The position numbers and the translations under genes are program-made. Source: Mesostigma viride (Eukaryota > Streptophyta > Mesostigmatophyceae > Mesostigmatales > Mesostigmataceae). From it: a stretch of DNA of 64,000 bases. The stretch spans positions 2,928,298 to 2,992,297 of the forward strand of contig RPFO01000296.1 in the NCBI GenBank assembly GCA_009746045.1, written 5' to 3'. Position 1 is the stretch's first letter; each line of letters starts with the position of its first letter. Under the pieces are notes generated by a model. That model saw only the letters and a program-made list of their open reading frames with translations, did not search any database and had not been told where the DNA came from. Positions 22,155-33,600 of the stretch are shown one piece after another.

Positions 22155-23919
22155 AAAAATTAAATTAAATTATAACATGCCTCCGTTGGGAGATCATGTA
22201 GCACATATTCCATGATGGATGGGGTGGAGGAAGCCGCGTGATCGAACTATCCTAACTCTAAGCTATCTAGTCTAGAAAATCCTAACTACACTACTCATCA
22301 AAACGCCTCCTCCGCTTGGGGGGAGGGGGCTTGCCCACAGGGTCGGGCGTGTGCGCCTTGACAATCTTCTTCCACCGCGTCTTGTCCTGCATGGCAGTCC
22401 AAAGACGGGAGAGAGAGTGGATGCGGTATTCAAACTGGGCTGGGACCACTAGGTCGTCCAGCAACATCTGGATGTAGGTCGTGACAGGTTTCCCAGTACC
22501 CTTTTGGGAATGCCCTCGGGGCCAGGCCAGGTCAGAATGTGTCGCCCTGGCTGGCCAAGCCGGTGGGGGCCGGCCAGACCAAGGGCGGTGTCGACCTGGC
22601 TGGTGCGAGCAAGGTGTCCTACAAATGCTATCCTACGCTGCCTAATCTCGTCCGAAATACGAGGCATGCCATGATACAAAGACTCTGATGACGGACGCTC
22701 GGAAAAACCTACGTTAAGGACCTGTCGGAGCATCCTGTAAACCATGCCGTCTAGCCTAGCTGCCAGTTAATTGGGTGGGATGGTCCACGCCTCGGCGCCA
22801 TACGTGAGCACCGTGAGGACGAGGACCTTGAAGAGCATGCGCTTGCGGTGCTCGCCCAGGCCCTTCGAGCGCCAGTAGGTTTTGAGCGAACGGAGCTTGG
22901 CCCAGGCAAGGCCGATGCGGGTGTCCACATCGTCGGCAGTGTCAGCCGGGAAGCCAACTCCCCAACAGCTTGAAGCGGTCGCGGAACGGGACCTCCGTCC
23001 CGTCGAGCAGGCGCGGCAGCGGTGGTGTACTGGAGGCCCCAATCACCATCGCCTCAGTTTTGACACTAATCTCCAACCCCACCGCCCGCACCTCCAGGCC
23101 CAGACGTACAGTCCAGCCAGGTCTGAATGTGCTCGGGGCTCTCGATGAGGGTGGTGTTGATCCGCATGAATCAGGTCGGCAAGGCGGTAACCAGGTCTAA
23201 CCCCGCCGTGCTCTTTCACGTTAAGGATGTCCAAGCCTGGCTCGAACCCCTTAAGAGCAGTAAAGCGCGCACGTGCCCGGCGCATGACGTGATCCACGAC
23301 AATAATGAACAGGTATGGGGACAGGACACAACCTTGCCACACCCCGTGGTGAAGGGGGAATGGTGGGGTGGTGCCTTCCGCAGTCCGCACTACTGCCTGT
23401 GAGCCCTCATACAGTCGGCGAATGGCAGCAATAAACGCAGGAGGTACCCGATCCAGAGCTAGGATGGCCCAAAGAGCCTCCCAGAGAACCGTGTCAAAGG
23501 CCTTGATATAGTCAACAAAAATGAAGACCAGCGGCAAACTGTCAGGGGGAAGGCGACGCACCTCCTCCATCAAGTACCGGCGCGCGACAAACACAGCCAT
23601 GACAGTGTTACGACCACGACGGAAACCCATCTGAGACTCACCCAGGTGTGGGTCCAGCGCGGCGCGGAGCCTGTGCAGCATCATGCGCATATGAAGACCT
23701 TCAGCGCGGCGCTCTGGAGGCAGACACCCCGGTTACTAGTTACCGGGGTCAGCAGCAGAGCCCTTCTTGTACAGCATGATGCGGATGGCCGTCTGCCACT
23801 CAGCAGGCGGAGGCTCCGGTCAGAGAGCAGGACACGGTTGCAGAACGCCAGCAGAAGATCCCTAACCGCCGGATCAGGGGTCTTCAGTGTCCAAAAACCA
23901 AATGTCCTCATTTGAGGAC

Positions 23920-26640
23920 GTAGTCCTCGTTTGAGACGGGGGGGGTCAGGGGCGTGGTTTTGGCGCCAAATTTGGTCCTAGGGTCACTTGGTGGGTTTTG
24001 GCGCGAAACTGGGATAGGTACTGAGCGCGCCAAGCCCCTGGGGTCGACAGGGGTCGACCGTACCTGGAAAATATGAGGCGACGAAAAGTACCTACAACAG
24101 CAAGAACATCGCAATGCAATCGAGTGTTTTGTCGAGTGGCGGCTATGGGGTCGTGCCAGTTCCGAGGCTTGCCTGAATGTTATAGGGCATTATTTTGCCC
24201 CGGACGAAGACAGCATTTTAGATCGTCATCTAGTGATTTCGAAGATGCTATTCTTCACGTGCAGGTGCTTTGTATATGTCGAAAATTTTGTTCATGAACG
24301 GATTTTGGCATTGTTGAAGAAAATCTGAGAGCTACGTAGATCGCATGATAGGTCAGTTCGCAGTTCGGTTTTACAATTTCTTTTTCCGCCCAGGCGCTGC
24401 GGATATCGCGAGTATGGGTTATGGTACGCTTCTGGGCTTATGGGCGACATGGGGAGAAGAGGGACCTGGGCAGTTGCATGCGTCAAAGAGTCTCTATTTT
24501 TTCGTCGTGATGTCGCAGTCGCGCCTGGCGAAAACCAGGGCGAGCGCGAGCCATATTTTTCTTTTGCCGCAAGGCTGGGTGCTTCCCACGCGTCACCGTC
24601 CTTTAATATATATTTCTTGAGCTGGCCCGCGCAGCTGGCGGCCTGGGCGCACGTCAAGAACAAGGTTCCGACTGTCATTCTCAACCGCATCGTTCTAAGT
24701 AAGCGTGTTAAGCGGATTGTAACCTGTAACTCCCGCAGACGTGATAATTCCGGTTGCTTTCAATGCCCAACTTCGTGGTTTTGATTACGTTTATGTCCGG
24801 GGAATAACGGAAGTTTGCTGGGCAGTACTTTCTTTTCCCGTTGCGTCACTGAAAAGGTAAACGGCCTTGCGTTATCAAAACAGCAGCAAGTAGAAGTCGC
24901 TGTGCTTAATTGCGATGTGGTAGTTTGATTCAACACATATACTGCCTTGTTGCTGAGAAGTTTTTCAAGGCTTGCTGGTATGTTGCCCATATGTTTCTAA
25001 TGCTTCAACTCATGTCCAAGTGATCAAGACTGGCTTGGAAACTTGAGCTTGTCATGTTTACATTGTGCTTGTGTTACAACTTGTGCCTCTTTGCAGTATA
25101 TGTTTCATATATAACGTAAGGGTTCAGCATCATGGTTTAGCACCGTGGTGGCAGCCGAGCCTCTACTAACGATCATGGACCTAACCTTGGCAAGTATTTG
25201 CTTCATATTTCACTCTTTGGACTGAGCTAGCTTTACACCTGCTGTTTGGCCTGCACCATGGTCCCTGGCTGCCAGTTACATTTTGTGCCCCCCCCTGGCA
25301 GGCTGCAGGGTCTAGGACTGCGAGGGTGTAACATAGACATGCTGTGGGCACCCTGGGTGCATTTTCAGGACCAGCCATGACCTGGCCATGCCTTCTTTCT
25401 TGGCATATTGTTGACTTGAGTGCTATTTGGTCACTCGCGTAGCGACCCCCCTGCATTCATAAATTGTAAACAATTATACAATGATCATATTTCATGGATG
25501 TTAAGCATTGCAACTCTTGAACATATCATAAATGAACATGGTTCCATACCGTACCCATGGATTTGTTGACATGTGTGAGTTATTACAAATGGTATCTATC
25601 AAAGAGACAACCAGCGCAGGCCAGAAATCGGGAGAATCCGGACCATGGTAGCTCGAGCCTGCCGTTATCTTTTCCGCGTTTTCGAGTCGTTCAGGATGAT
25701 GAAGATGAATGGTGATGGAAATGTGTATCCTTGTGCATTGAAATTATGGCTGGCTTACGTGTGGAGCGACTAGATGACCTAGACGGTGGGGCCGGAAACA
25801 GCATGCTTGATCAGGGCGTGTGTTTCTAGCCTAACTGGCCGGGAGTGTCTAGTGGTGAGCACCATTGCTGCGATCGCTCTCCCACCATTTACGAGGAAAT
25901 ACCCGCAAATGGAAAACCACTGAAAAGGTCTAGCTAGTCAGTCATCACGTTAGCCATGCCATGATTCCAAACGTCCAAGAACTGCACACGGTGCAAAGGC
26001 AAAAAGCCGGAGGACAGCACTTTCAAATGTGCGGCGGGAACCAAAAGCCCGCGGATGCCAGAAAACATCGTGTTGCGGCAGCGACGCGACGATGTGGACA
26101 ACGAATCCAGTGCCAAGCTCGGAACGGCCGCAAAGGAGATCTGGCATCACAGGGTTCAGATGTGCGGAGATACTATGCGATCCAGCCGGTCCACGACCTG
26201 TTTGTAGAGCTTGTGCCAAGGGGCAGCACCGAACAGATGTGGGTGACGTTGCAAAAAACATCGGACTTGACGGAGCATAATGGCTCGGTCATAGTCTTTG
26301 ACCAATAAACGCTGCAAGAGTTCAACAAGAGTCGTGATGAAATCAACACGATAAGAACAAAGACGGGAAAAACGATGTAACTGAGAAAGAACAACACCAT
26401 ATTTTGCTGTGTGGGAAAGGAGACTGTGAATATCGGGGTAACGAATAAAAGGAATTTGCTGGTATTTAGGATCCTTGCGCTTATCATAGATAGCCGTACG
26501 CCAGCCCTTCTTGTTATGGGTAATGTTAAGATCGAGGTAATTGCAATGAGTATCCTCCGACGTGAGCTTTAATGTGAGGGACGCTTGCGGGTAGATGCCA
26601 CAAATGGTATCTATGCTTAAAAATGTCCTCATTTGAGGAC
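23920..26640. mobile_element. 2.7-kb insertion inside LINE copy A, flanked by 20-bp direct repeats
   Basis: The LINE reading frame is split between 23919 and 26621. Both junctions carry the same 20 bp, AAATGTCCTCATTTGAGGAC (23900-23919 and 26621-26640), which looks like a target-site duplication and is itself nearly palindromic. The right part holds a Penelope-like RT fragment (25600-26632). The left part (23940-25580) has no recognisable coding and a lower GC content than the genes. Confidence 0.65.
25585..26632 (-). mobile_element. Penelope-like reverse transcriptase fragment (C-terminal, 5'-truncated)
   Basis: A minus-strand frame of 158 residues from 26632 to 26156 contains CGIYPQASLTLKLT, NYLDLNITHNKKGWRTAIYD and LHRFSRLCSYRVDFITTLVE. 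This order (FLDL-like motif, short strand pair with a lysine/tyrosine-rich turn, HP-like segment, Arg-Cys helix, then a region ending near LLVKDYD) resembles the region after the catalytic motifs in Penelope-like RTs. The catalytic YADD and any GIY-YIG endonuclease are absent. A 15-bp repeat ACAAATGGTATCTAT flanks the piece (25585-25599 and 26600-26614) and may be its own target duplication. Another RT family with a similar thumb region is possible. Confidence 0.5.
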
Positions 26641-27132
26641 ATTTTCTTGGTGATTAGACATCAGCAGCTCAGCAGAAAGGTGGTCGGCACCGACCGCCAC
26701 ATCGTACCGCAGGCGAGCAAGGGTGCCGTCCAATTCCTTCAAAGTGAAGGGGTGGACGATGTCGTCAGTGGCAAGGCAGCCCTCCTGCAAGGCGGGGACT
26801 TGGTAGTCCGCGGCCGAGGAGGGGGGTGCTGGCGGCGGCGGGGGTCCGGCAACCCCGAGGCGGGCGGCCGTCTCGGGGTGAAGCGGCGGGGGGGGGCGCG
26901 AGCCCCACCGGTCAAGGAAACATTGTGGGCCAACCAGCGGTCAAGGCTGACCGGCGCCGTGCCGTCCCCCGTGTGCTCCACCGGGGTGCACTGCCGCCGG
27001 CCGCCGAGCCGGTCGAGGTGGTACCACATGTCCTTGCCCTGGTTGCGAGCCTGGCAGGCCTTGGCATCCGCGATGCACCGGGCCGCCTCCGCGTCCTGAG
27101 CGTGCTCGTAGGCCTCCACGAGGGCGGCCTAC

Positions 27133-28484
27133 CCAAGCTAGACTGCCTATAATGGGACTCCCCATGGATGATGCATTAAGAATTTAGCCAAGCTCTGCCT
27201 ATGCAGAGAGTCACTCTCTGCTGAGAAGCCATGCCCTAGCCATATTTGTATAGCCATGATAATCTCCCCCCCTATGTCCGCGCCCCTTCTCTCCCTTCTT
27301 TGGACTGCCATGCAGAACAAGACGCGGTGGCAGAAGATTGTCAAGGCTCACCTGTGGGCAAGCCACCCACCCCTAAGAGGAAGGGGCGTTTTGCTGAGTA
27401 GTGTAGTTAGGATTTTCTAGACTAGATAGCTTAGAGTTAGATTAGTTCGATTATGCGGCTTGCCGGCTTCCTCCACCCCACCCATTGATTAATTAATTAA
27501 TTAGGAACAAACTCCGTTGGGAGTATCTGTAGCACGTAGCCCTTGAGAAGGGGCGGCATATGGCCTATAATACATTCTGAGCGACTTCCTGCAAGGGCCG
27601 GTGGGAATGTAAACAACACTTGCTCCAGGTGCACTAGGGCACCTGCACCAACCAGAGTCTCGGGCAACTCCCAGCGAAGGGGAGCCCGTCATAGGTGGGG
27701 AAGATCATCATTGCTATACAAAAGCTAAAGCGTACCCCACCCATCCATCAAGGAATTTGTGCTACATGATCTCCCAACGGAGGCATGTTATATTAATAAT
27801 TTAATGTCCGCGCCCTAGGTGCTGGAATACATAGTGGTGTGCAGGTGCACTTTGTGCACCCAGAGCAGGCGTAGTTTGCACCTGGGTAGGCCTACCCTTG
27901 CAGGAAGTAGCCAGATCAATGTATTAAAAGCCATATGCCCCTTCTCAGGGATATGGGCTACATGTACTCCCAACGGAGATATGTTACAAATTAATTTAAT
28001 TTAATTTGATTTGGTCATCGAGTTAAGTAGGTCAGCTAGATTTGTCATGATCGACTCGCAATTTCACGACGCATCGACCAACCTCGGTCTTGACGATGGT
28101 ACCCAAGGAACCAGGGCGCAAAGAGCTATATATACCGAGTTACTGCATGCCGGCCGGCCCGTGCATGCAGGCGACCGGCCCTGCAGGTGCCGGCCCGATA
28201 GGAGAAGGAACGGGCAACGCTCAGGCTGTCTGAATGGTCATCTGCCGCCAATCGAGAATTAATTTACACGTAACTGCGTCACGTGAGCATAGTTCTCCCG
28301 ATTTCTGGCCTCCGCTGGTTGTCTCCTTGATAGTCACTCAGGGAAATTTTCGGTAGGTGGGATGGGGTGGATGCATTAATTAATTAATTAATTAGGAACA
28401 TAACTCCGTTGGGAGTATATGTAGCACATAGCCCTTGAGAAGGGGCATATGGCCTATTAATTATAATTAATTAATAGACACGTG
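27133..28484. mobile_element. Cluster of SINE-like units and LINE 3' ends
   Basis: A chain of short retroelement pieces with AATTAATT junctions. 27136-27260: SINE-like 5' block with a CAGAGAGTCACTCTCTG palindrome. 27286-27480: solo LINE 3' end, diverged, from CTCCCTTCTTTGGACTGC through GATTTTCTAGACTAG. 27487-27760: SINE-like unit, minus orientation, starting at a CTCCGTTGGGAG hairpin (27512-27523). 27820-28000: SINE-like unit, plus orientation, hairpin 27967-27978, ATTTAATTTAATTTG tail. 28000-28280: unassigned sequence containing CCGGCCGGCCCG. 28395-28475: truncated SINE-like unit, minus. A separate hairpin lies at 27771-27782. None of it codes for protein. Confidence 0.6.
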
Positions 28485-30060
28485 ACTGCCGGCTTCCAAA
28501 GCGCCGCGCTGAAGGTCTTCATGCGCATGATGCTGCACAGGCTCCGCGCCGCGCTGGACCCACACCTGGGTGAGTCTCAGATGGGTTTCCGTCGTGGTCG
28601 TAACACTGTCATGGCTGTGTTTGTCGCGCGCCGGTACTTGATGGAGGAGGTGCGTCGCCTTCCCCCTGACAGTTTGCCGCTGGTCTTCATTTTTGTTGAC
28701 TATATCAAGGCCTTTGACACGGTTCTCTGGGAGGCTCTTTGGGCCATCCTAGCTCTGGATCGGGTACCTCCTGCGTTTATTGCTGCCATTCGCCGACTGT
28801 ATGAGGGCTCACAGGCAGTAGTGCGGACTGCGGAAGGCACCACCCCACCATTCCCCCTTCACCACGGGGTGTGGCAAGGTTGTGTCCTGTCCCCATACCT
28901 GTTCATTATTGTCGTGGATCACGTCATGCGCCGGGCACGTGCGCGCTTTACTGCTCTTAAGGGGTTCGAGCCAGGCTTGGACATCCTTAACGTGAAAGAG
29001 CACGGCGGGGTTAGACCTGGTTACCGCCTTGCCGACCTGATTCATGCGGATGACACCACCCTCATCGAGAGCCCCGAGCACATTCAGACCTCATGGCTGG
29101 ACTGTACGTCTGGGCCTGGAGGTGCGGGCGGTGGGGTTGGAGATTAGTGTCAAAACTGAGGCGATGGTGATTGGGGCCTCCAGTACACCACCGCTGCCGC
29201 GCCTGCTCGACGGGACGGAGGTCCCGTTCCGCGACCGCTTCAAGCTGTTGGGGAGTTGGCTTCCTGACACTGCCGACGATGTGGACACCCGCATCGGCCT
29301 TGCCTGGGCCAAGCTCCGTTCGCTCAAAACCTACTGGCGCTCGAAGGGCCTAGTGGGCGAGCACCGCAAGCGCATGCTCTTCAAGGTCCTCGTCCTCACG
29401 GTGCTCACGTATGGCGCCGAGGCGTGGACCATCCCACCCAAACTGGCAGCTAGGCTAGACGGCATGGTTTACAGGATGCTCCGACAGGTCCTTAACGTAG
29501 GTTTTTCCGAGCGTCCGTCATCAGAATCTTTGTATCATGGCATGCCTCGTATTTCGGACGAGATTAGGCAGCGTAGGATAGCATTTGTAGGACACCTTGC
29601 CCGCACCAGCCAGGTCGACACCGCCCTTGGCCTGGCCGGCCCCCAGCGGCTTGGCCAGCCAGGGCGACACATTCTGACCTGGCCTGGCCCCGAGGGCATT
29701 CCCAAAAGGGTACTGGGAAACCTGTCACGACCTACATCCAGATGTTGCTGGACGACCTAGTGGTCCCCGCCCAGTTTGAGCACCGCATCCACTCTCTCTC
29801 CCGTCTGTGGACTGCCATGCAGGACAAGACGCGGTGGAAGAGGATTGTCAAGGCGCACACGCCCGACCCTGTGGGCAAGCCCCCTCCCCCCAAGCGGAGG
29901 CGGCGTTTTGATGAGTAGTGTAGTTAGGATTTTCTAGACTAGATAGCTTAGAGTTAGGATAGTTCGATTACGCGGCTTCCTCCACCCCATTCCATCATGG
30001 AATATGTGCTACATGATCTCCCAACGGAGGCATGTTATAATTTAATTTAATTTAATTTTT
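28485..30060 (+). mobile_element. LINE retrotransposon copy B, 5'-truncated within RT
   Basis: The copy starts at RT motif region QSAALKVFMRMMLHRLRAAL right after a TAATTAATAG stretch and ends in the 3' hairpin (CTCCCAACGGAG, 30018-30029) and an ATTTAATTTAATTTT tail. It is nearly identical to the distal part of copy A (22155-23700) but in opposite orientation. RT motifs visible: FVDYIKAFDT, GVWQGCVLSPYLF, LADLIHADDTT (HADD in place of YADD). A frameshift occurs near 29090 and another near 29720. The last frame reads TYIQMLLDDLVVPAQFEH and ends KPPPPKRRRRFDE at the stop near 29918. Probably inactive. Confidence 0.9.
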
Positions 30061-30335
30061 AATCCACTCTCTCTCCCGTCTTTGGACTGCCATGCAGGAC
30101 AAGACGCGGTGGAAGAGGATTTTCAAGGCGCACACGCCCGACCCTGTGGGCAAGCCCCCTCCCCCCAAGCGGAGGCGGCGTTTTGATGAGTAGTGTAGTT
30201 AGGATTTTCTAGACTAGATAGCTTAGAGTTAGGATAGTTCGATTACGCGGCTTCCTCCACCCCATCCATCATGGAATATGTGCTACATGATCTCCCAACG
30301 GAGGCATGTTATAATTTAATTTTAATTTTTAATGG
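30061..30335 (+). mobile_element. Tandem second copy of the LINE 3' end
   Basis: Sequence from CCACTCTCTCTCCCGTCT onward repeats 29788-30060 almost base for base, including the PPPKRRRRFDE end, stop, 3' untranslated region, CTCCCAACGGAG hairpin (30292-30303) and AT-rich tail. The duplication begins exactly at the tail of copy B, so it is either a second short insertion into the tail or reverse transcription starting from a tandem template. Confidence 0.85.
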
Positions 30336-30620
30336 ATGTTGCATGAAGAATTTAGCTCAGCCCTGCCTATACAGAGAGTCGCTCTCTGATGAGAAGCCAC
30401 GCCCTAGCCTTTGTCTAGCCATGATGATCTTCCACCCCATGACGGGCCTTTAACCGGGCTCTATAGATCGTGGTGGTGCAGGTGCCATTGCTGCACCTAG
30501 AGCAAGTGTCGTTTACATCCCCACCCTTGCAGGAAGTAGCCCAGAATGTATTAAAAGCCATATGCCCCTTCTCCGTGTACTCCCAACGGAGTTATGTTCC
30601 TTATTAATGGATGGATGGGT
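30336..30620 (+). mobile_element. SINE-like element sharing the LINE 3' hairpin
   Basis: Best-preserved unit of the short family: a 5' block (GAATTTAGCTCAGCCCTGCC), a CAGAGAGTCGCTCTCTG palindrome, then GGTGCAGGTGCCATTGCTGC, CTTGCAGGAAGTAGCCCAGA, CATATGCCCCTTCTC and the terminal CTCCCAACGGAG hairpin (30580-30591) before TTATGTTCC and an AATGGATGG tail. The last 12-bp hairpin and its spacing to the tail match the LINE copies, suggesting that the LINE reverse transcriptase mobilises it. No clear RNA polymerase III boxes were identified. Confidence 0.6.
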
Positions 30621-33600
30621 GGGTGGGTACACGCAATTCTACCGGTCTAAGCTATCTACAAGCTATCTACAAAACCAACCTACAATATCTACCTCCATAG
30701 TCAGGAATAATTGTCTCACTTAATATAAAGACAAACCTGGAGGCTGCTGGGCATGAGCCCGTTCCTCCAAGGGTAGCAAGGGTAAGATTGCTCATACGTT
30801 TTAGCAAAACATACATAGGTAGTCTCCTTGATAGGTAGGATTCAGGGAAATACAGTGGGCTGGGCCTGGAGCTGTTGTCCTCATGTAGAATCATGCATGC
30901 GCTGATTCTACGACAGCATGCTGAAACACTTCAAATCGCGACTTTGTTCCTGAAATGCCAACAAAGGGCCAGACCATCACAGCATGATGGGCAAAAAGCG
31001 CCCCGCCCCCTGGGTGGTCAATCCACCACAACGGCGCGTCCCGCTATCCCCTGCACATGGGCTGTCCAGGTTCTGCCGCTTCTTTAGGTACCTTGAGGAC
31101 GTGACTAGGACTTCCCAATGATGGCCAAGTCACCGGATGCCTTAGACTCCTCCGGTCACCCGCACCGTGACAATCCAGGCGAACCTATACCAAGCAGACC
31201 TACCTCACTGCATTCTAGGGAACACGCTCAACAAGAAGACAGGTGTGGGATCCTGCACCATAGCGACAGGAGGCAGGTGTAGTCCCTTGCCTCACCCATC
31301 TTCGCATGACACCCCGCTAGAGGGCCCACACGAACGGCTCAAGCCCTACCCACCGGCAGACATCCACCTGGTTGCTGTGTGGACCTGCCCCGCCAACGCT
31401 GGCCTAGCCACACTGTGCCTAACCATATCAGAAGCGGGGGCACCCACCGGTACAAACATGTCAAACCATCTGGCTACAGTCCTACTGCCGCATGGCGCCG
31501 TGTTTGCTCCCCAGCCACACAGCTCTGCAGCAGCACCGCAGGCTGGTGTCGTGTTCAGAACCCGCCATCCCAGGGGGGAGGACTTGCGCCATCCCAATGG
31601 GGACACCACAAGAGGGGCCGGGACCACAGGGCTGCTCTCTGAAGCCGTTGGAACGCCCTAACTGTTTACAGGGATTACACGGTAAGGCTTCGGGTTTGGC
31701 CCATCCTTTAGACTTTTGCGCAAAGAGCTGCCTACATATGCCCACGTGGGTGGTCCAGCGAGCTTGCTGTCACCAGCAGGAAGCCCATGATGTCCAGCAG
31801 CCTGCAGTGGTCATTACCAATCCAGACAGTGCCGTCAACCCACAGCAGCGGGGGTGGCAAGCTGGGACCCCCGCCAGGCCCCCTCAAGCTCATGTCTGGG
31901 CCGAGCACGTGGGCCCCCGGTGCCACCCCGTTGGACGCCGCAGCTGGACACGCTGCTCTGCGCGTTACTGACCAGGGTAGTGACATCCGCGGAAGCGAAC
32001 CGCCCCGGGTCACCCCCCAACGCCGACAGGACCCCCCATGGCTGGCGTTGGCCCCACCACGGCTGGCATTGTTTGTCAACACCCACGCCAAACGGGGCAG
32101 TGCCCACAGTGGCAACAGAGGGCATGCATTCCGTTATCAGAGCCGCTGGCATGGAAAACTGACGCGGGGGCAGTAGACAGCCGTAAGCTGTTGAGAGGAA
32201 AGGCGGCGCTTCCCCCCCCCCCCCTGCCGCCCAACATGTCAGCAGTGGCCGACCCCTCCCACACAGCTTGTAAAACATGCGGCCACAATTGTAGTTGGGG
32301 GCCAATTGCCGAGCAAGCATGGGACAAGGAGCACAAAAGCAAGTGCCCCTGGGCGGCTGTATCGCAGACAACTCCTGTGGCGTGATGTGGTCAAGCGCAC
32401 GGGGCATGCAGCTGGGCCGTTACGGCGGCATTTGTTCGGGTCCCCCACCGGGGGGCGTGCTGCACAGAGGTCGACAGACGCAATGCCTGCTCTTGGCAGG
32501 TGCCTGACCTTGATCGCTGCCTGATCTCGACAGGTGCCTGACCTTGACAGGTGCCCACCTGGGTCCCCGGCCAGCGGCTGCTTGTCCAGGGGGCTGGCAG
32601 GCACGGTATGTCAGCAACTAGACAGGATCATGCGATGCGACCCCCCTGGCTTTCAGATGCCACCCCCCTTTGCCCCTCTGTGTTTGTTTGGGGGATGCGG
32701 CCCTTGTCGAAGGCCAGGGCCCTTTCTGTGGCCCTTTCAATCTGGGAACTGCGCACCAAGTAAGCATGACCCCGCACATATACCACGTAAGCACGCGACC
32801 TATACTAGGGCACTTGTTCACCGGGTTGAGCAGGGGGACACCAGGGGCTTGCGCGGCCACCGCATGGCTCGGGCGTGAGCAAACCGCCGGGTGTTACGAG
32901 AGGGCCATGGCTGGCACGTCGCTCTGGCGTGGCAACCACCTCTCAGGTGGGTTGGATCCCATACTTGGTGGCAGGGCACCACATCTGGGCAACAGTCAGG
33001 TGCTGCCATGCACCTGACATGCAGCAAACCAGCGGCACACCCTGCCCATCGGACCGCCTGGAACTTGACCGCCTTGACAGCGAGCCGTGCGCATGCCGAC
33101 GACCATGTGGTGGTATATGCCGTGGAATGCCCGGTGGTCATGTTCACTCAAAAGGCAAGGGACAGCAGACGCGGTAGACAGGCCTCAGCCGGCGATGCAC
33201 CCCAACACACGACCAGGTGTTCCTGCTTGTATATGAGTGGGGCCCACCGCAATCGTCGTGTGCGGTAGCCTTCCCTTGGTGCGCAGACGGCGGCACGTGA
33301 CCCCCTCACAGCATCGAGGAAAGGGCAACCCCCACGGGGCATCGAGGAAAGAGCCACCCCCTCACAGCATCGAGGAAAGGGCAACCCCCACGGGGCATCG
33401 GGGAAAGAGCCACAAAAGGTTCACGAAGCCATGAGAGAGTGCAACGTTTCACAGCCGGGCGCGCGACCTTGCGGCCGCTCGCTGGCACTGACTGCTGCGA
33501 ACAAGGCCGTACGCAAGCCCCCATTCCTGCCAAGGGCAGGGCACATGCGCTGGTTGCCTCACCACCCTGTGGCGTGCCGCCCGGATGACCCGGTGATGCG

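Larger units (their letters stand above)
22155..27132 (-). mobile_element. Non-LTR (LINE) retrotransposon copy A, interrupted and frameshifted
   Basis: Read on the minus strand, a 5'-truncated LINE begins near 27132 and runs to its tail near 22155. The piece 27132-26641 encodes the linker and start of the reverse transcriptase (TLKELDGTLARLRYDVAVGA). A 2.7-kb insertion follows (23920-26640), then 23910-22290 encodes the rest. Visible RT features: GFRRGRNT, FVDYIKAFDT (first catalytic Asp), GVWQGCVLSPYLF and LADLIHAD, where YADD is altered to HAD plus a frameshift. After RT come TVLTYGAEAW and a C-terminal basic region ending PPPKRRRRFDE (frame shared with copy B). The 3' end carries a CTCCCAACGGAG hairpin and an ATTTA-type tail. 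Several frameshifts make it inactive. The clade is not assignable; no endonuclease is present. Confidence 0.88.

Noticed and set aside
26826-27165. Plus-strand and alternative-frame proteins over LINE copy A 5' part
   Set aside because: The minus-strand frame (DMWYHLDRLGG, then TLKELDGTLARLRYD) matches a LINE linker and RT start; the others are shadows.
32215-32385. Zinc-finger-like CKTCGHNCSWGPIAEQ segment on the plus strand
   Set aside because: Cysteine/histidine spacing fits no family I know, and the surrounding frame has no bias or splice structure; likely chance.
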